Positions 43,927 through 51,717 of a stretch of 64,000 nucleotides of DNA are shown in pieces. The stretch spans positions 62,001 to 126,000 of the forward strand of contig NZ_FOSE01000004.1 in the NCBI RefSeq assembly GCF_900114185.1, written 5' to 3'. Position 1 is the stretch's first letter, and every line of letters begins with the position of its first letter. The notes under the pieces were generated by a model, which saw only the letters and a list, made by a program, of their open reading frames with translations, made no database searches and was not told where the DNA came from. The position numbers were made by a program, and so were the translations under genes. Source of the DNA: Cellulomonas sp. KH9. Its GTDB lineage: Bacteria; Actinomycetota; Actinomycetes; Actinomycetales; Cellulomonadaceae.

Positions 43927-44026
43927 CAGGGGCTCCTCGTCGCAGGTGCGGTCGTCGCGTGCGGTCCCCGCTGCGCCGTCGTCGGCGGGCGGTCCGCGCC
44001 GTCAACCTACCGAACGGGCCGCCGGC

Positions 44027-45115
44027 TCACGGGACGCGCGCGCCGTCGCCGTCCGGCTCGGGGTCCTCGACGCCCAGGCGGCTGACCAGCAGCCGGCGGA
44101 ACGAGTCGAGCCGTGCCGCGCGTGCCGCGCGGGTGACGTCGTCCGGTGCGTCGGCGACCCAGTCGTCGAGCGTGCAGTCCGGGGACCCGGCCAGGTGCGT
44201 GCAGCCGCGCGGGCACTCGCGCGCGACGTCGTCGAGGTCGGGGAACGCGCCGAGCAGGTGCGTGGGGTCGACGTGCGCGAGCCCGAACGACCGGACGCCC
44301 GGCGTGTCGATGACCCACGTCGGGGCGCCCGTGCCCGGCACCTCGAGCGCGACCGCGGACGTCGAGGTGTGCCGCCCGCGGCCCGTGACGTCGTTGACCA
44401 CGCCGACGGCGCGGTGCGCGTCGGGCACGAGGGCGTTGACCAGGGTCGACTTGCCGACGCCCGAGTGGCCGACGAGGACCGACACCTCACCCGACAGGAT
44501 CCGGCGCAGCTCGTCCAAGCCGTCGATGGTCCGCTCGCCCGTCGTGGGGTCGACGCCGCGGCGCGTCACCACGACGTCCACGCCGATCGGGGCGTACATG
44601 GCCGTCAGCTCCGACGGGTCCGCGAGGTCCGCCTTCGTCAGGGCGAGGAGCACCTCCATGCCCGCGTCGTACGCCGCGGCCACGCAGCGGTCGATCATGC
44701 GGGTGCGCGGCTCCGGGTCGGCCAGCGCGGTGACGACGACCAGCCGGTCGGCGTTGGCGACGATGACGCGCTCGACGGGGTCGGTGTCGTCGGCGGTGCG
44801 GCGCAGCACCGTGCGGCGCTCACCGATCCGCACGATGCGCGCCAGCGAGCCCTCGGCACCGGACGTGTCCCCGACGACGTCGACCCGGTCGCCCGGGACG
44901 ACGCGGTCGCGTCCCAGCTCACGGGCCTTCATCGCCAGGATCCGGGTCTCGTCCGGGCCGCCGGGGTCGACCAGCACCGTGTACCGCCCGCGGTCGACGG
45001 CCACGACCATCGCCGTGCGGGCGTCGGCGTGCTCGGGACGCTGCTTGGTGCGGGGGCGCGAGCCTCGACCGGGACGGATCCGCACGTCCCGCTCGTCGTA
45101 GCGCCGCGTGGGCAT
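44027..45115 (-). CDS. rsgA: ribosome small-subunit-dependent GTPase A
   Basis: 362 residues. An OB-fold N-terminal part (residues about 40-110) is followed by a circularly permuted GTPase: G4 LALTKADLAD comes first, then G1 LVGHSGVGKSTLVNAL (near residue 225) and G3 VIDTPGVRSFG. The C-terminal zinc motif is ECPRGCTHLAGSPDC. RsgA checks maturation of the 30S subunit using GTP. The ATG at 45115 shares a base with the aroA stop (TGATG), so the two are translationally coupled. Confidence 0.95.
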   Translation of the reverse strand: MPTRRYDERDVRIRPGRGSRPRTKQRPEHADARTAMVVAVDRGRYTVLVDPGGPDETRILAMKARELGRDRVVPGDRVDVVGDTSGAEGSLARIVRIGERRTVLRRTADDTDPVERVIVANADRLVVVTALADPEPRTRMIDRCVAAAYDAGMEVLLALTKADLADPSELTAMYAPIGVDVVVTRRGVDPTTGERTIDGLDELRRILSGEVSVLVGHSGVGKSTLVNALVPDAHRAVGVVNDVTGRGRHTSTSAVALEVPGTGAPTWVIDTPGVRSFGLAHVDPTHLLGAFPDLDDVARECPRGCTHLAGSPDCTLDDWVADAPDDVTRAARAARLDSFRRLLVSRLGVEDPEPDGDGARVP

Positions 45116-46452
45116 CAGGCCGTCGGCCCGGCCGTCAGGCCGTCGCGCACGACGCGCCCGTCGTGCGCGGACGCGGCGAGCATCCCGGTCCACAGGTCGA
45201 CGAACCCGGGCAGCGTCTTGGCGGTGGTGTCGACGTCCTCGACCTCCACCCCGGGCACCCGCAGGCCGACCAGCGCACCGGCGGTGGCCATGCGGTGGTC
45301 GGCGTACGTGCGCCAGACCCCCGGGTGCAGCGGGCGCGGGGTGATGACCAGGCCGTCGGACGTCTGCTCCGCCTGCCCGCCGAGGCGCGTGATCTCCGCG
45401 GCGAGCGCTGCGAGCCGGTCGGTCTCGTGACCGCGCAGGTGCGCGATGCCGCGCAGCCGCGTGGGGGAGTCGCCCAGGGCTGCCAGCGCAGCGATCGTCG
45501 GGGCGAGCTCGCCCGCCGCACGCAGGTCAAGGTCGACGCCGTGCACCGCACCCGTGCCGGTGACGGTGAGCACGTCGCCCTCCAGGGACGCGGACGCGCC
45601 CATGCGCGTGAGGATGTCCGGCAGCAGCCCGCCCGGCTGTGTCGTGCGCGCGGGCCAGCCCGGCACGCTCACGGACCCCCCGGCGACCATCGCGGCGCAC
45701 AGGAAGGGCGCGGCGTTGGACAGGTCAGGCTCGACGTGGACGTCACGACCGGCGACGGCGCCCGGCTCGACGTGCCAGATCTCCGGGCGCGAGTCGTCGA
45801 CGACGACGCCGGCGGCGCGCAGCACGGCCACGGTCATCTCGATGTGGGGCAGGCTCGGCAGCGTCGGCCCGGTGTGCCGGACCGTGAGGCCCTGGTCGAA
45901 CCGGGCGGCGGCGAGCAGCAGGCCGGAGACGAACTGGCTGGAGCCGGAGGCGTCGACGTCGACGTGCCCGCCGCGCACGGCACCGCGCCCGTGCACGGTG
46001 AACGGCAGGCGACCGGGCTCGCCCTCCTCGTCCACGCGGACGTCGAGCGCGCGCAGCGCCTGCAGCAGCGGACCCATGGGCCGCGCGAGGGCCTCGGGAT
46101 CGCCCGTGAAGCGGACCGGCCCGTCGGCGAGCGCGGCGACGGCGGGCAGGAACCGCATCACCGTCCCGGCCAGCCCGCAGTCGACGGTCACGTCCCCGTG
46201 CAGGGCCCCCGGGGTCACCTGCACGGCGTCGCCGCCCAGGTCGACCTGCACGCCGAGGGCCTCGAGCGCGGCGGCCATGAGCCGGGTGTCCCGGGAGACG
46301 AGCAGCGAGCGCAGGGTGCTCGGCCCGCCCGCGAGGGCGGCGAGGACGAGGTAGCGGTTGCTCAGCGACTTGGAGCCCGGCACCGCGACCGTCGCGTCGA
46401 GCGCCCCGTCGGCGACGGGGGCGGTCCACAGGTCCACGTGCTGGCTCGTCAT
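45115..46452 (-). CDS. aroA: 3-phosphoshikimate 1-carboxyvinyltransferase (EPSP synthase)
   Basis: 445 residues. [19 protein letters not shown] near residue 26 binds both substrates. The Gly-rich loop reads [20 protein letters not shown] (GNAGT in E. coli), then [35 protein letters not shown] and the C-terminal [17 protein letters not shown]. It transfers enolpyruvate from PEP to shikimate 3-phosphate. The Leu for Asn and Phe for Pro changes around the Gly-rich loop are a natural variant seen in actinobacteria. The ATG has TAGCCT 6 bases upstream. Confidence 0.96.
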   Translation of the reverse strand: MTSQHVDLWTAPVADGALDATVAVPGSKSLSNRYLVLAALAGGPSTLRSLLVSRDTRLMAAALEALGVQVDLGGDAVQVTPGALHGDVTVDCGLAGTVMRFLPAVAALADGPVRFTGDPEALARPMGPLLQALRALDVRVDEEGEPGRLPFTVHGRGAVRGGHVDVDASGSSQFVSGLLLAAARFDQGLTVRHTGPTLPSLPHIEMTVAVLRAAGVVVDDSRPEIWHVEPGAVAGRDVHVEPDLSNAAPFLCAAMVAGGSVSVPGWPARTTQPGGLLPDILTRMGASASLEGDVLTVTGTGAVHGVDLDLRAAGELAPTIAALAALGDSPTRLRGIAHLRGHETDRLAALAAEITRLGGQAEQTSDGLVITPRPLHPGVWRTYADHRMATAGALVGLRVPGVEVEDVDTTAKTLPGFVDLWTGMLAASAHDGRVVRDGLTAGPTA

Positions 46453-46458
46453 ACGGCC

Positions 46459-46464
46459 AGGCTA
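46459..46464 (-). promoter_or_regulatory. leaderless -10 element of aroA
   Basis: TAGCCT on the minus strand, then 6 bases, then the ATG at 46452. Confidence 0.6.
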
Positions 46465-46486
46465 GCGGCGTCGCCGGCCGGTCACG

Positions 46487-47038
46487 TCAGTCGTCCACGT
46501 GCCTGGCAGCCTCGGCGGCGCGGGCCGCCTTCACCGCGGCGCGGTCCACCATGGCGTGCTGCACGCGCCACGAGACCCCGGGCCGGCCCTCGAGGTCCAC
46601 GCCCGCGAGGACGGCGCCGCCGGTGAACGACAGCGCCTGCACCAGGCGCTCCGTGCGCGCCTTCTTCTGGGCGGCCGTCAGCGCGCCCCGGCGTGACACG
46701 GGCAGGTTGACGAGCACCAGGGGGACCGTGAGGCCGGCCAGCGCGAGCGCGGCCGTGCGCGGTGCGCGGCCCACCGCGAGCATCGTGCCGGCGACGAGCA
46801 TCGCGGCGCCGTGCGCCTGCGCGACCGTGGCGAGCTGCTTGTCGCTGACCTCGCCGTCCAGCGCCTTGCCGACCGGGGCGGGAGCCGAGGCGCGGGCGGT
46901 GCTCGGCACCCGGCTGCGCAGCGCGTCGAGGCCGTCGCGCATCACCTGCGCGTGGCTGCCGGGGTGGCGCAGCGCGTCGAGCCCCTGGCTGACGAACCAC
47001 GACGCGAACAGGGGGCGGGCGATGCGGCGCAGCAGCAC
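46487..47038 (-). CDS. DoxX-family membrane protein
   Basis: 183 residues from the GTG at 47038, which has GGAGG 5 bases upstream; a longer open frame would start inside a promoter hexamer. LRRIARPLFASWFVSQGLDAL opens the first segment, and four hydrophobic segments follow (VAQAHGAAMLVAGTMLAVG; TAALALAGLTVPLVLVNLPV), the DoxX layout. A 30-residue charged C-terminal tail is unusual. The function of DoxX proteins is not settled; in mycobacteria one takes part in an oxidant-detoxifying membrane complex, which is interesting given the divergent sigR gene. Confidence 0.82.
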   Translation of the reverse strand: MLLRRIARPLFASWFVSQGLDALRHPGSHAQVMRDGLDALRSRVPSTARASAPAPVGKALDGEVSDKQLATVAQAHGAAMLVAGTMLAVGRAPRTAALALAGLTVPLVLVNLPVSRRGALTAAQKKARTERLVQALSFTGGAVLAGVDLEGRPGVSWRVQHAMVDRAAVKAARAAEAARHVDD

Positions 47039-47081
47039 GGGTTCCTCCAGGAAGACGTCACCGCGGGTGGACGGTGGTCCC

Positions 47082-47087
47082 ACGCTA
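47082..47087 (-). promoter_or_regulatory. -10-like TAGCGT of the DoxX gene
   Basis: Minus strand, about 44 bases before the GTG at 47038, divergent from the sigR promoters. Confidence 0.4.
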
Positions 47088-47120
47088 GTGTCGTCCGCCC
47101 GAGGTGGCGCGCCCACGGGC

Positions 47121-47148
47121 GGGAATGCCTGCAGGTGCCCCCCGTGTT
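47121..47148 (+). promoter_or_regulatory. SigR/SigH-type promoter (sigR p2)
   Basis: GGGAAT (47121-47126), a 19-base spacer and GTT (47146-47148) match the GGAAT-N18/19-GTT promoter used by SigR/SigH sigma factors. The ATG at 47158, in frame with sigR, lies 9 bases downstream. Confidence 0.7.
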
Positions 47149-47157
47149 GGACGGGTC

Positions 47158-47343
47158 ATGAGCTGTGCCCTCGCAAGCCCCCCGGCGACCCTGGCCGTGC
47201 CCGGGCCCGTCGACGTGGTCGACGTCCCCGGCGCGGCGACCGTCGTGCACCCGCTGCGACCCGGCCCGGCGTACGGCGTCGCACCCTGGGGCGCGCCCCC
47301 GCGCGCGGGTGGTGCTGCCCGCGGCGCACTAGGCTCGGTGGTG
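47158..47343 (+). other. alternative N-terminal extension of the sigma factor
   Basis: The ATG at 47158 opens the same frame as sigR and continues without a stop to the main start, adding 62 residues ([16 protein letters not shown]...). A transcript from the GGGAAT/GTT promoter would start just before this codon, and that from TAGGCT after it, so two protein forms are predicted. Confidence 0.6.
47330..47335 (+). promoter_or_regulatory. constitutive -10 element of sigR (p1)
   Basis: TAGGCT, then 5 bases to an in-frame GTG (47341) and 8 bases to the ATG at 47344. Leaderless short form. Confidence 0.5.
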
Positions 47344-47997
47344 ATGAGTGAGCACCCCGAGGCAGTCGACGACGGCGAGGGCACGACCCGTGCCCCTGCG
47401 GGCGAGGACGACGCCGCCCGCAGCGAGCGGTTCGAGGCCGAGGCGCTGGTCTACCTCGACCAGCTGTACGGCGCCGCGCTGCGGATGACGCGCAACCCGG
47501 CCGACGCCGAGGACCTGGTCCAGGAGGCGTTCACCAAGGCGTTCGCCGCGTTCCACCAGTACCGTCCGGGCACCAACCTCAAGGCGTGGCTGTACCGGAT
47601 CCTCACCAACACGTACATCAACACGTACCGCAAGAAGCAGCGTGAGCCGCAGCAGTCCCGGTCGGAGGAGATCGAGGACTGGCAGCTGGCGCGGGCGGAG
47701 TCGCACACCTCGCGCGGGCTGCGCTCGGCCGAGGCCGAGGCGCTGGACCACCTGCCGGACTCCGACGTCAAGGACGCCCTGCAGCAGATCCCCGAGGACT
47801 TCCGCATCGCGGTGTACCTCGCGGACGTCGAGGGCTTCGCCTACAAGGAGATCGCCGAGATCATGGGCACGCCGATCGGGACGGTGATGTCCCGCCTGCA
47901 CCGGGGCCGCGCCCAGCTGCGCGAGCTCCTCGCCGACTACGCCCGGGGCCGCGGCCTGGCGGGTGCGGCGCCGAGCACGCCGGACGGTGCCCGGTGA
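47344..47997 (+). CDS. sigR: ECF sigma factor of the SigR/SigH (oxidative/thiol stress) group
   Basis: 217 residues from the ATG at 47344. Sigma region 2 spans [20 protein letters not shown] and [31 protein letters not shown] (in parts); region 4 spans [20 protein letters not shown] and [20 protein letters not shown]. The [17 protein letters not shown] stretch is typical of SigR, SigH and RpoE of actinobacteria. It directs transcription of thioredoxin and related genes on disulfide stress. The next gene is its RsrA-type anti-sigma, overlapping by four bases. It has a predicted self-activated promoter and a longer isoform. Confidence 0.93.
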   Translation: MSEHPEAVDDGEGTTRAPAGEDDAARSERFEAEALVYLDQLYGAALRMTRNPADAEDLVQEAFTKAFAAFHQYRPGTNLKAWLYRILTNTYINTYRKKQREPQQSRSEEIEDWQLARAESHTSRGLRSAEAEALDHLPDSDVKDALQQIPEDFRIAVYLADVEGFAYKEIAEIMGTPIGTVMSRLHRGRAQLRELLADYARGRGLAGAAPSTPDGAR

Positions 47998-48311
47998 GCG
48001 CGCGCGAGGACGAGCCCGTCGTGGCCGACACGTCGGCCGGCCTGCCGGCGACCGGCGCCTGCGGGTGCGACGAGGCCGTCGAGCGGCTGTGGGAGTACGT
48101 CGACGCCGAGCTGGGCGCGCTGGACCGTGACCGCGTCGAGGCGCACCTGCACGAGTGCAGGGACTGCCTCGAGGAGGAGCAGATCGAGCTCGTCATGAAG
48201 CAGCTGGTGCGGCGGTGCTGCCAGGAGGAGGCCCCGGCGACGCTGCGCCTGCGGATCCGTGAGCAGCTCACCGTCCTGCGGCTGCGCCCCGCGGCGGACA
48301 CGGAGGCCTGA
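47994..48311 (+). CDS. rsrA: RsrA-type zinc-binding anti-sigma factor
   Basis: 105 residues. The GTG at 47994 overlaps the sigR stop. Zinc/redox residues are Cys25, His51, Cys55 and Cys58 (HLHECRDC), with a further Cys75-Cys76 pair. The spacings Cys25-His51 (26) and Cys58-Cys75 (17) equal those of Cys11-His37 and Cys44-Cys61 in Streptomyces RsrA, whose Cys11-Cys44 disulfide releases SigR. It should hold SigR in reducing conditions and let go on oxidation. The N-terminal 22 residues are a variable tail. Confidence 0.9.
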   Translation: MSAREDEPVVADTSAGLPATGACGCDEAVERLWEYVDAELGALDRDRVEAHLHECRDCLEEEQIELVMKQLVRRCCQEEAPATLRLRIREQLTVLRLRPAADTEA

Positions 48312-48354
48312 GGCCCCACGGCCGCAGACCCCACCCCTGGGGCCCCATGACACG

Positions 48355-48389
48355 GCGACGGGCCCGGAGCGGTGCTCCGGGCCCGTCGC
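48355..48389. terminator. hairpin between rsrA and the convergent bL37 gene
   Basis: A 16-bp perfect stem (48355-48370 with 48374-48389) around GGT. It lies 44 bases after rsrA and 21 after the bL37 stop, so it can serve both genes. No T-run. Confidence 0.7.
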
Positions 48390-48409
48390 GACGTCACGGC
48401 GTCGAACGC

Positions 48410-48484
48410 TCAGGCGTTGGGACGCTTGCCGTGGTTGGCGGCGTTCCCCTTGCGGGAGCGACGCTTGCGGCCACGCTTGCTCAT
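48410..48484 (-). CDS. 50S ribosomal protein bL37-like, 24 residues
   Basis: The ATG at 48484 has GAGGAG 8 bases upstream. The peptide starts MSKRGRKRRSRKG and ends AANHGKRPNA: 24 residues, more than a third Arg or Lys. It matches in size and sequence style the actinobacterial bL37 protein found on the large subunit in mycobacterial ribosome structures. Too short for normal gene calling. It sits opposite sigR-rsrA behind a shared hairpin, an arrangement common in actinobacteria. Confidence 0.85.
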   Translation of the reverse strand: MSKRGRKRRSRKGNAANHGKRPNA

Positions 48485-48622
48485 CGTGGTTCTCCTCGGG
48501 TCGCGGCGCGCGCGCACGACGCACGCACGCTGGATGTCGTCCCATGGTCCCACACCTGCAGGGTGGTGCGCGCCGCCGCGTCGGCGCTCAAGTGCGGGGG
48601 CAGGGCTCCCGATACCCCAGAC

Positions 48623-49711
48623 GTGAGCCAGCAGCCGCAGTCCGTGATCCCGTTCCTCCACGCCCTGGCCAGCACGGGCGGCTCCGACCTGCACTGCAAG
48701 GTCGGGTCGTCGCCGCGCGTGCGGGTGGACGGCCGGCTGCGCAAGCTCCAGGCACCGGAGCTGCGACCCGCTGACACCGAGCGGATGCTCGAGGAGGTCC
48801 TGCCCGACGACCTCGTGGAGACCTTCCGCGAGACCAAGGAGGCGGACTTCGCGTACTCCCTGTCGGGCGTCGGGCGGTTCCGGGTCAACGCGTACCAGGC
48901 GCGCGGGACGTTCGGGATGGTGTTCCGGCGCGTCGCCGTGGGCGCGCAGTCGCTGGGGGAGCTGGGTCTGCCGGAGGTCGTCGGCGAGCTCGCGCTGGAG
49001 CCCCGCGGTCTGGTCCTGGTGACCGGGCCCACCGGATCGGGCAAGACGACGACCCTGGCCTCGATGGTCGACCTCATCAACTCGTACCGCGAGGTCAACA
49101 TCGTGACGATCGAGGACCCGATCGAGATCCTGCACGCGGACAAGAAGGCGATCGTCTCCCAGCGCGAGGTGCGCCAGGACACCGCGGACTTCACCGTGGC
49201 GCTGCGCGCGGCGATGCGTCAGGACCCGGACGTCATCCTCGTCGGTGAGATGCGGGACACCGAGACGGTGCGCGCGGCGCTGTCCGCGGCCGAGACCGGC
49301 CACCTGGTGCTCTCGACGCTGCACACCATCGACGCGGCCGAGACCATCAACCGCATCGTCGACTTCTTCCCGCCCCACGAGCAGAAGCAGGTCCGCATCG
49401 CGCTGGCCCAGGCGCTGCGCGGCATCGTGTCGCAGCGACTGGTGCGCAAGGCCGACGGCAGCGGTCGGCAGGCGGCGATCGAGGTCATGGTCAACACCGG
49501 CCGCACGGCCGAGGCCATCATCGAGCCGCAGGAGAACCCCCCGCTGACCGACCTCATCAAGGAGGGGGACTTCTACAAGATGCAGACGTTCGACCAGCAC
49601 CTGTTCACGCTGGTCCGCGACGCGGTGGTGACCTTCGAGGAGGCGCTGGCCGTCGCGTCCAACCCGCACGACCTGACGGTGGAGCTGCGCGGCGCGGGCA
49701 TCGTCGTGTAG
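48623..49711 (+). CDS. pilT: PilT-type retraction ATPase (type IV pilus/twitching family)
   Basis: 362 residues from the GTG at 48623. The N-terminal PAS-like domain (SDLHCKVGSSPRVRVDG, YQARGTFGMVFRRV) precedes the ATPase: Walker A GPTGSGKTTTLASMVDLI near residue 137, Asp box IVTIEDPIEILH, Walker B VILVGEMRDTETV and His box STLHTIDAAETINRIVDFFP. These are the marks of PilT. It removes pilin subunits and pulls pili back. No other pil gene is in the window. The start hexamer GATACC is imperfect, so the start is less certain than the product. Confidence 0.9.
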   Translation: MSQQPQSVIPFLHALASTGGSDLHCKVGSSPRVRVDGRLRKLQAPELRPADTERMLEEVLPDDLVETFRETKEADFAYSLSGVGRFRVNAYQARGTFGMVFRRVAVGAQSLGELGLPEVVGELALEPRGLVLVTGPTGSGKTTTLASMVDLINSYREVNIVTIEDPIEILHADKKAIVSQREVRQDTADFTVALRAAMRQDPDVILVGEMRDTETVRAALSAAETGHLVLSTLHTIDAAETINRIVDFFPPHEQKQVRIALAQALRGIVSQRLVRKADGSGRQAAIEVMVNTGRTAEAIIEPQENPPLTDLIKEGDFYKMQTFDQHLFTLVRDAVVTFEEALAVASNPHDLTVELRGAGIVV

Positions 49712-49726
49712 TCCCACCCTCCCCGT

Positions 49727-49767
49727 GACGACGGCCGACGACCTCACGGAGGTCGTCGGCCGTCGTC
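49727..49767 (+). terminator. 19-bp perfect hairpin after pilT
   Basis: 49727-49745 pairs without mismatch with 49749-49767 around ACG. It begins 16 bases after the stop. No T-run. Confidence 0.72.
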
Positions 49768-49804
49768 GTCCGCAGGGCCGCGCGGAGGGTTGTGCACGGC
49801 GATC

Positions 49805-49843
49805 TCGCGATATAGCGTGTCCGCACAACACGACATATCGCGA
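49805..49843. promoter_or_regulatory. PadR-type operator over the DUF4097 promoter
   Basis: Left arm 49805-49820 (TCGCGATATAGCGTGT) and right arm 49828-49843 match in 14 of 16 positions as an inverted repeat with a 7-base gap. TATCGCGATA-like cores recall PadR sites. TATAGC/TAGCGT inside the left arm can be the -10. Confidence 0.6.
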
Positions 49844-49853
49844 TGGAGGCATC

Positions 49854-50747
49854 ATGTCGACGGAGTCCTGGGTCGTTGCCGGCCCGCAGGTGATCGAGGT
49901 CGAGGAGCTGCGCGCGCTGCGCGTCGGGCTGGTGGGCGGTCGCGTCGACGTGGTGGCCCACGACGACCCGGAGCAGCGCGGTGCGCGGCTCGAGGTGCAC
50001 GAGGTCGACGGCCGTCCGCTGGAGGTGACGTTGTCCGACGGCGAGCTGCGCGTCGGCTACAGCTTCACGCTCGGTGGGTGGGAGGGCTTCGTCGAGCGGT
50101 TCCGCAACTTCCAGGACAAGGACCGGGCCGACGTCCACGTCGCGGTCCCGCGCGACGTGCTGGCCAAGGTCGGCACGGTCAGTGCCGACGAGCTCGTCGC
50201 CGGCCTGCGGCAGGACGTCTCGGTCTCGACCGTCTCCGGCTCCGTCGTCGTGGACGACGTGCACGGACGCCTGTCGACCAACAGCGTCTCGGGGGAGACG
50301 GTCGTGCGCCGCCACCAGGGCGACGTGCGCTTCAACACCGTGTCGGGGGAGTTCGCCGCCTCCGGCGAGCTGACGCTCGTGCAGGGCAACTCGGTGTCGG
50401 GGGCGGTCTCGCTCGACGTCGGTCCCGGCACGTCCTCGCTCACGGTCACGACCGTCGCCGGTGACCTCACGGTCCGCGTCCCCGAGGGTGCCGGGCTGCG
50501 CGTGCGGGCCCAGTCGGTCTCCGGGCGCCTCGTCGTCGACGGGCAGGAGCACAAGGGCACCGGTCCCGGGCACCGGACCGTCGACCTGGACTCCGGCGAC
50601 GGCGGCACCTTCCTCTCCGCGACCACGGTGACGGGGCACGTGACCGTGCTGCGCGCGCCGGTGGGCGACGCGGTCGTCGACGCGGTGCCGGGCGACGCGG
50701 TGCCGGGCGACGTGGTGTGGGGCGACGCCGTCGACGGGCGCGCCTGA
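49854..50747 (+). CDS. DUF4097-type beta-repeat protein
   Basis: 297 residues. The ATG at 49854 has GGAGG 4 bases upstream. After an N-terminal 90 residues, a series of about 20-residue beta repeats shows the DUF4097 pattern: VSVSTVSGSVVVDDVHGRL, TNSVSGETVVRRHQGDV, NTVSGEFAASGEL, NSVSGAVSLDVG and so on. The end is a short repeat (DAVPGDAVPGDVVWGDAV) written by a 15-base unit repeated at 50679-50723. No signal peptide or membrane segment is seen. The next gene is a PadR regulator overlapping by one base (TGATG), and the promoter carries a PadR-like operator. Confidence 0.8.
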   Translation: MSTESWVVAGPQVIEVEELRALRVGLVGGRVDVVAHDDPEQRGARLEVHEVDGRPLEVTLSDGELRVGYSFTLGGWEGFVERFRNFQDKDRADVHVAVPRDVLAKVGTVSADELVAGLRQDVSVSTVSGSVVVDDVHGRLSTNSVSGETVVRRHQGDVRFNTVSGEFAASGELTLVQGNSVSGAVSLDVGPGTSSLTVTTVAGDLTVRVPEGAGLRVRAQSVSGRLVVDGQEHKGTGPGHRTVDLDSGDGGTFLSATTVTGHVTVLRAPVGDAVVDAVPGDAVPGDVVWGDAVDGRA

Positions 50748-51352
50748 TGGTCCAGGTCTTCGCGCACGGCCGGCTGCGGCTGTACCTGCTCTCCCTGCTC
50801 GAGGACGGGCCGCGGCACGGCTACGAGCTCATGACCGCGTTGAGCGACCGGTTCGGCGGGACCTACCGGCCCAGCGCGGGGACGGTGTACCCGCGGCTGG
50901 CACGCCTCGAGGAGGAGGGGCTGGTCCGGCGCAGCGACGAGGGCCGCAAGGCCACCTACACGCTCACGGACGCCGGTCGAGCCGAGCTCGACGCCCGGCG
51001 CGGCGACCTGGCGCACCTGGAGGCGGAGATCGCCGAGACGGTCCGGGCGCAGGCGTCCCAGGTGCGCGACGACGTGCAGGCGGCGATGCGCGGCCTGCGG
51101 GCCGACCTCGCCTCGGCCGCCCAGCGCGCTCGCGACGCGGCACGCCCCTCCCCGGGTGAGCCGGACCCGCAGCGCACGGCCTCGCACCGGCGACGTGTCG
51201 AGGCCGAGGCGATCGTCCGGCGCTTCGGCGACGAGGTCCGCACCGACCTGCGCCGGGCCGACGCCGCGTCGGGCGTCGACGAGCTGACGGTCGAGACCCT
51301 GCGGACGGTGCTCGACACGGCGCTGCGCACGATGCGGTCCACGCTGCGCTGA
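50747..51352 (+). CDS. PadR-family transcription regulator
   Basis: 201 residues. The ATG at 50747 shares its first base with the DUF4097 stop. The winged helix is LYLLSLLEDGPRHGYELMTAL to TVYPRLARLEEEGLVRRSDEG and KATYTLTDAGRAELDARRGD (residues about 8-80), the PadR fingerprint. The rest is a long charged, probably coiled-coil helix set used for dimerisation. It is expected to control its own operon through the inverted repeat at 49805-49843. The signal is unknown. Confidence 0.92.
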   Translation: MVQVFAHGRLRLYLLSLLEDGPRHGYELMTALSDRFGGTYRPSAGTVYPRLARLEEEGLVRRSDEGRKATYTLTDAGRAELDARRGDLAHLEAEIAETVRAQASQVRDDVQAAMRGLRADLASAAQRARDAARPSPGEPDPQRTASHRRRVEAEAIVRRFGDEVRTDLRRADAASGVDELTVETLRTVLDTALRTMRSTLR

Positions 51353-51372
51353 GCGCCCAGCGCCCGGGTCGC

Positions 51373-51717
51373 TCAGGAGGGCGCGCCGGGGTGGGTGGCG
51401 CGCAGCAGCGCACGGCGGCGACGTGCGCGGCCTGTCCAGGCGCGCGCGCCACCCGCCACCGCCGCGCCGACGGCGGCCCACACGAGGATCGCCACCCCGC
51501 CGCCCCACGCCGCCAGGGCGGCGCCGCCCAGCACCCCGCCGGCGACCGCGAACGCGACCATGACGAGCAGGACGGCAGCGGCGCGCAGGCAGACCTCGAG
51601 CACGGCACGGAGGCCGACGACGGGCCCCGGGGGAGGGCTCGACGCGCCGGCGGGTGCCTCCGACGGTGCGGGGACGGCGTGCGGCGGGACGGCGTGCGTC
51701 GGGTCAGGCGCCGTCAT
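51373..51717 (-). CDS. small membrane protein with two hydrophobic segments
   Basis: 114 residues from the ATG at 51717, inside the end of the SGNH-type gene (14-base overlap). A 35-residue Pro/Ala-rich tail is followed by two hydrophobic segments, AVLEVCLRAAAVLLVMVAFAVAG and ALAAWGGGVAILVWAAVGAAVAG, and a basic tail [11 protein letters not shown]. No family recognised. The overlap suggests co-expression with the SGNH protein. Confidence 0.55.
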   Translation of the reverse strand: MTAPDPTHAVPPHAVPAPSEAPAGASSPPPGPVVGLRAVLEVCLRAAAVLLVMVAFAVAGGVLGGAALAAWGGGVAILVWAAVGAAVAGGARAWTGRARRRRALLRATHPGAPS

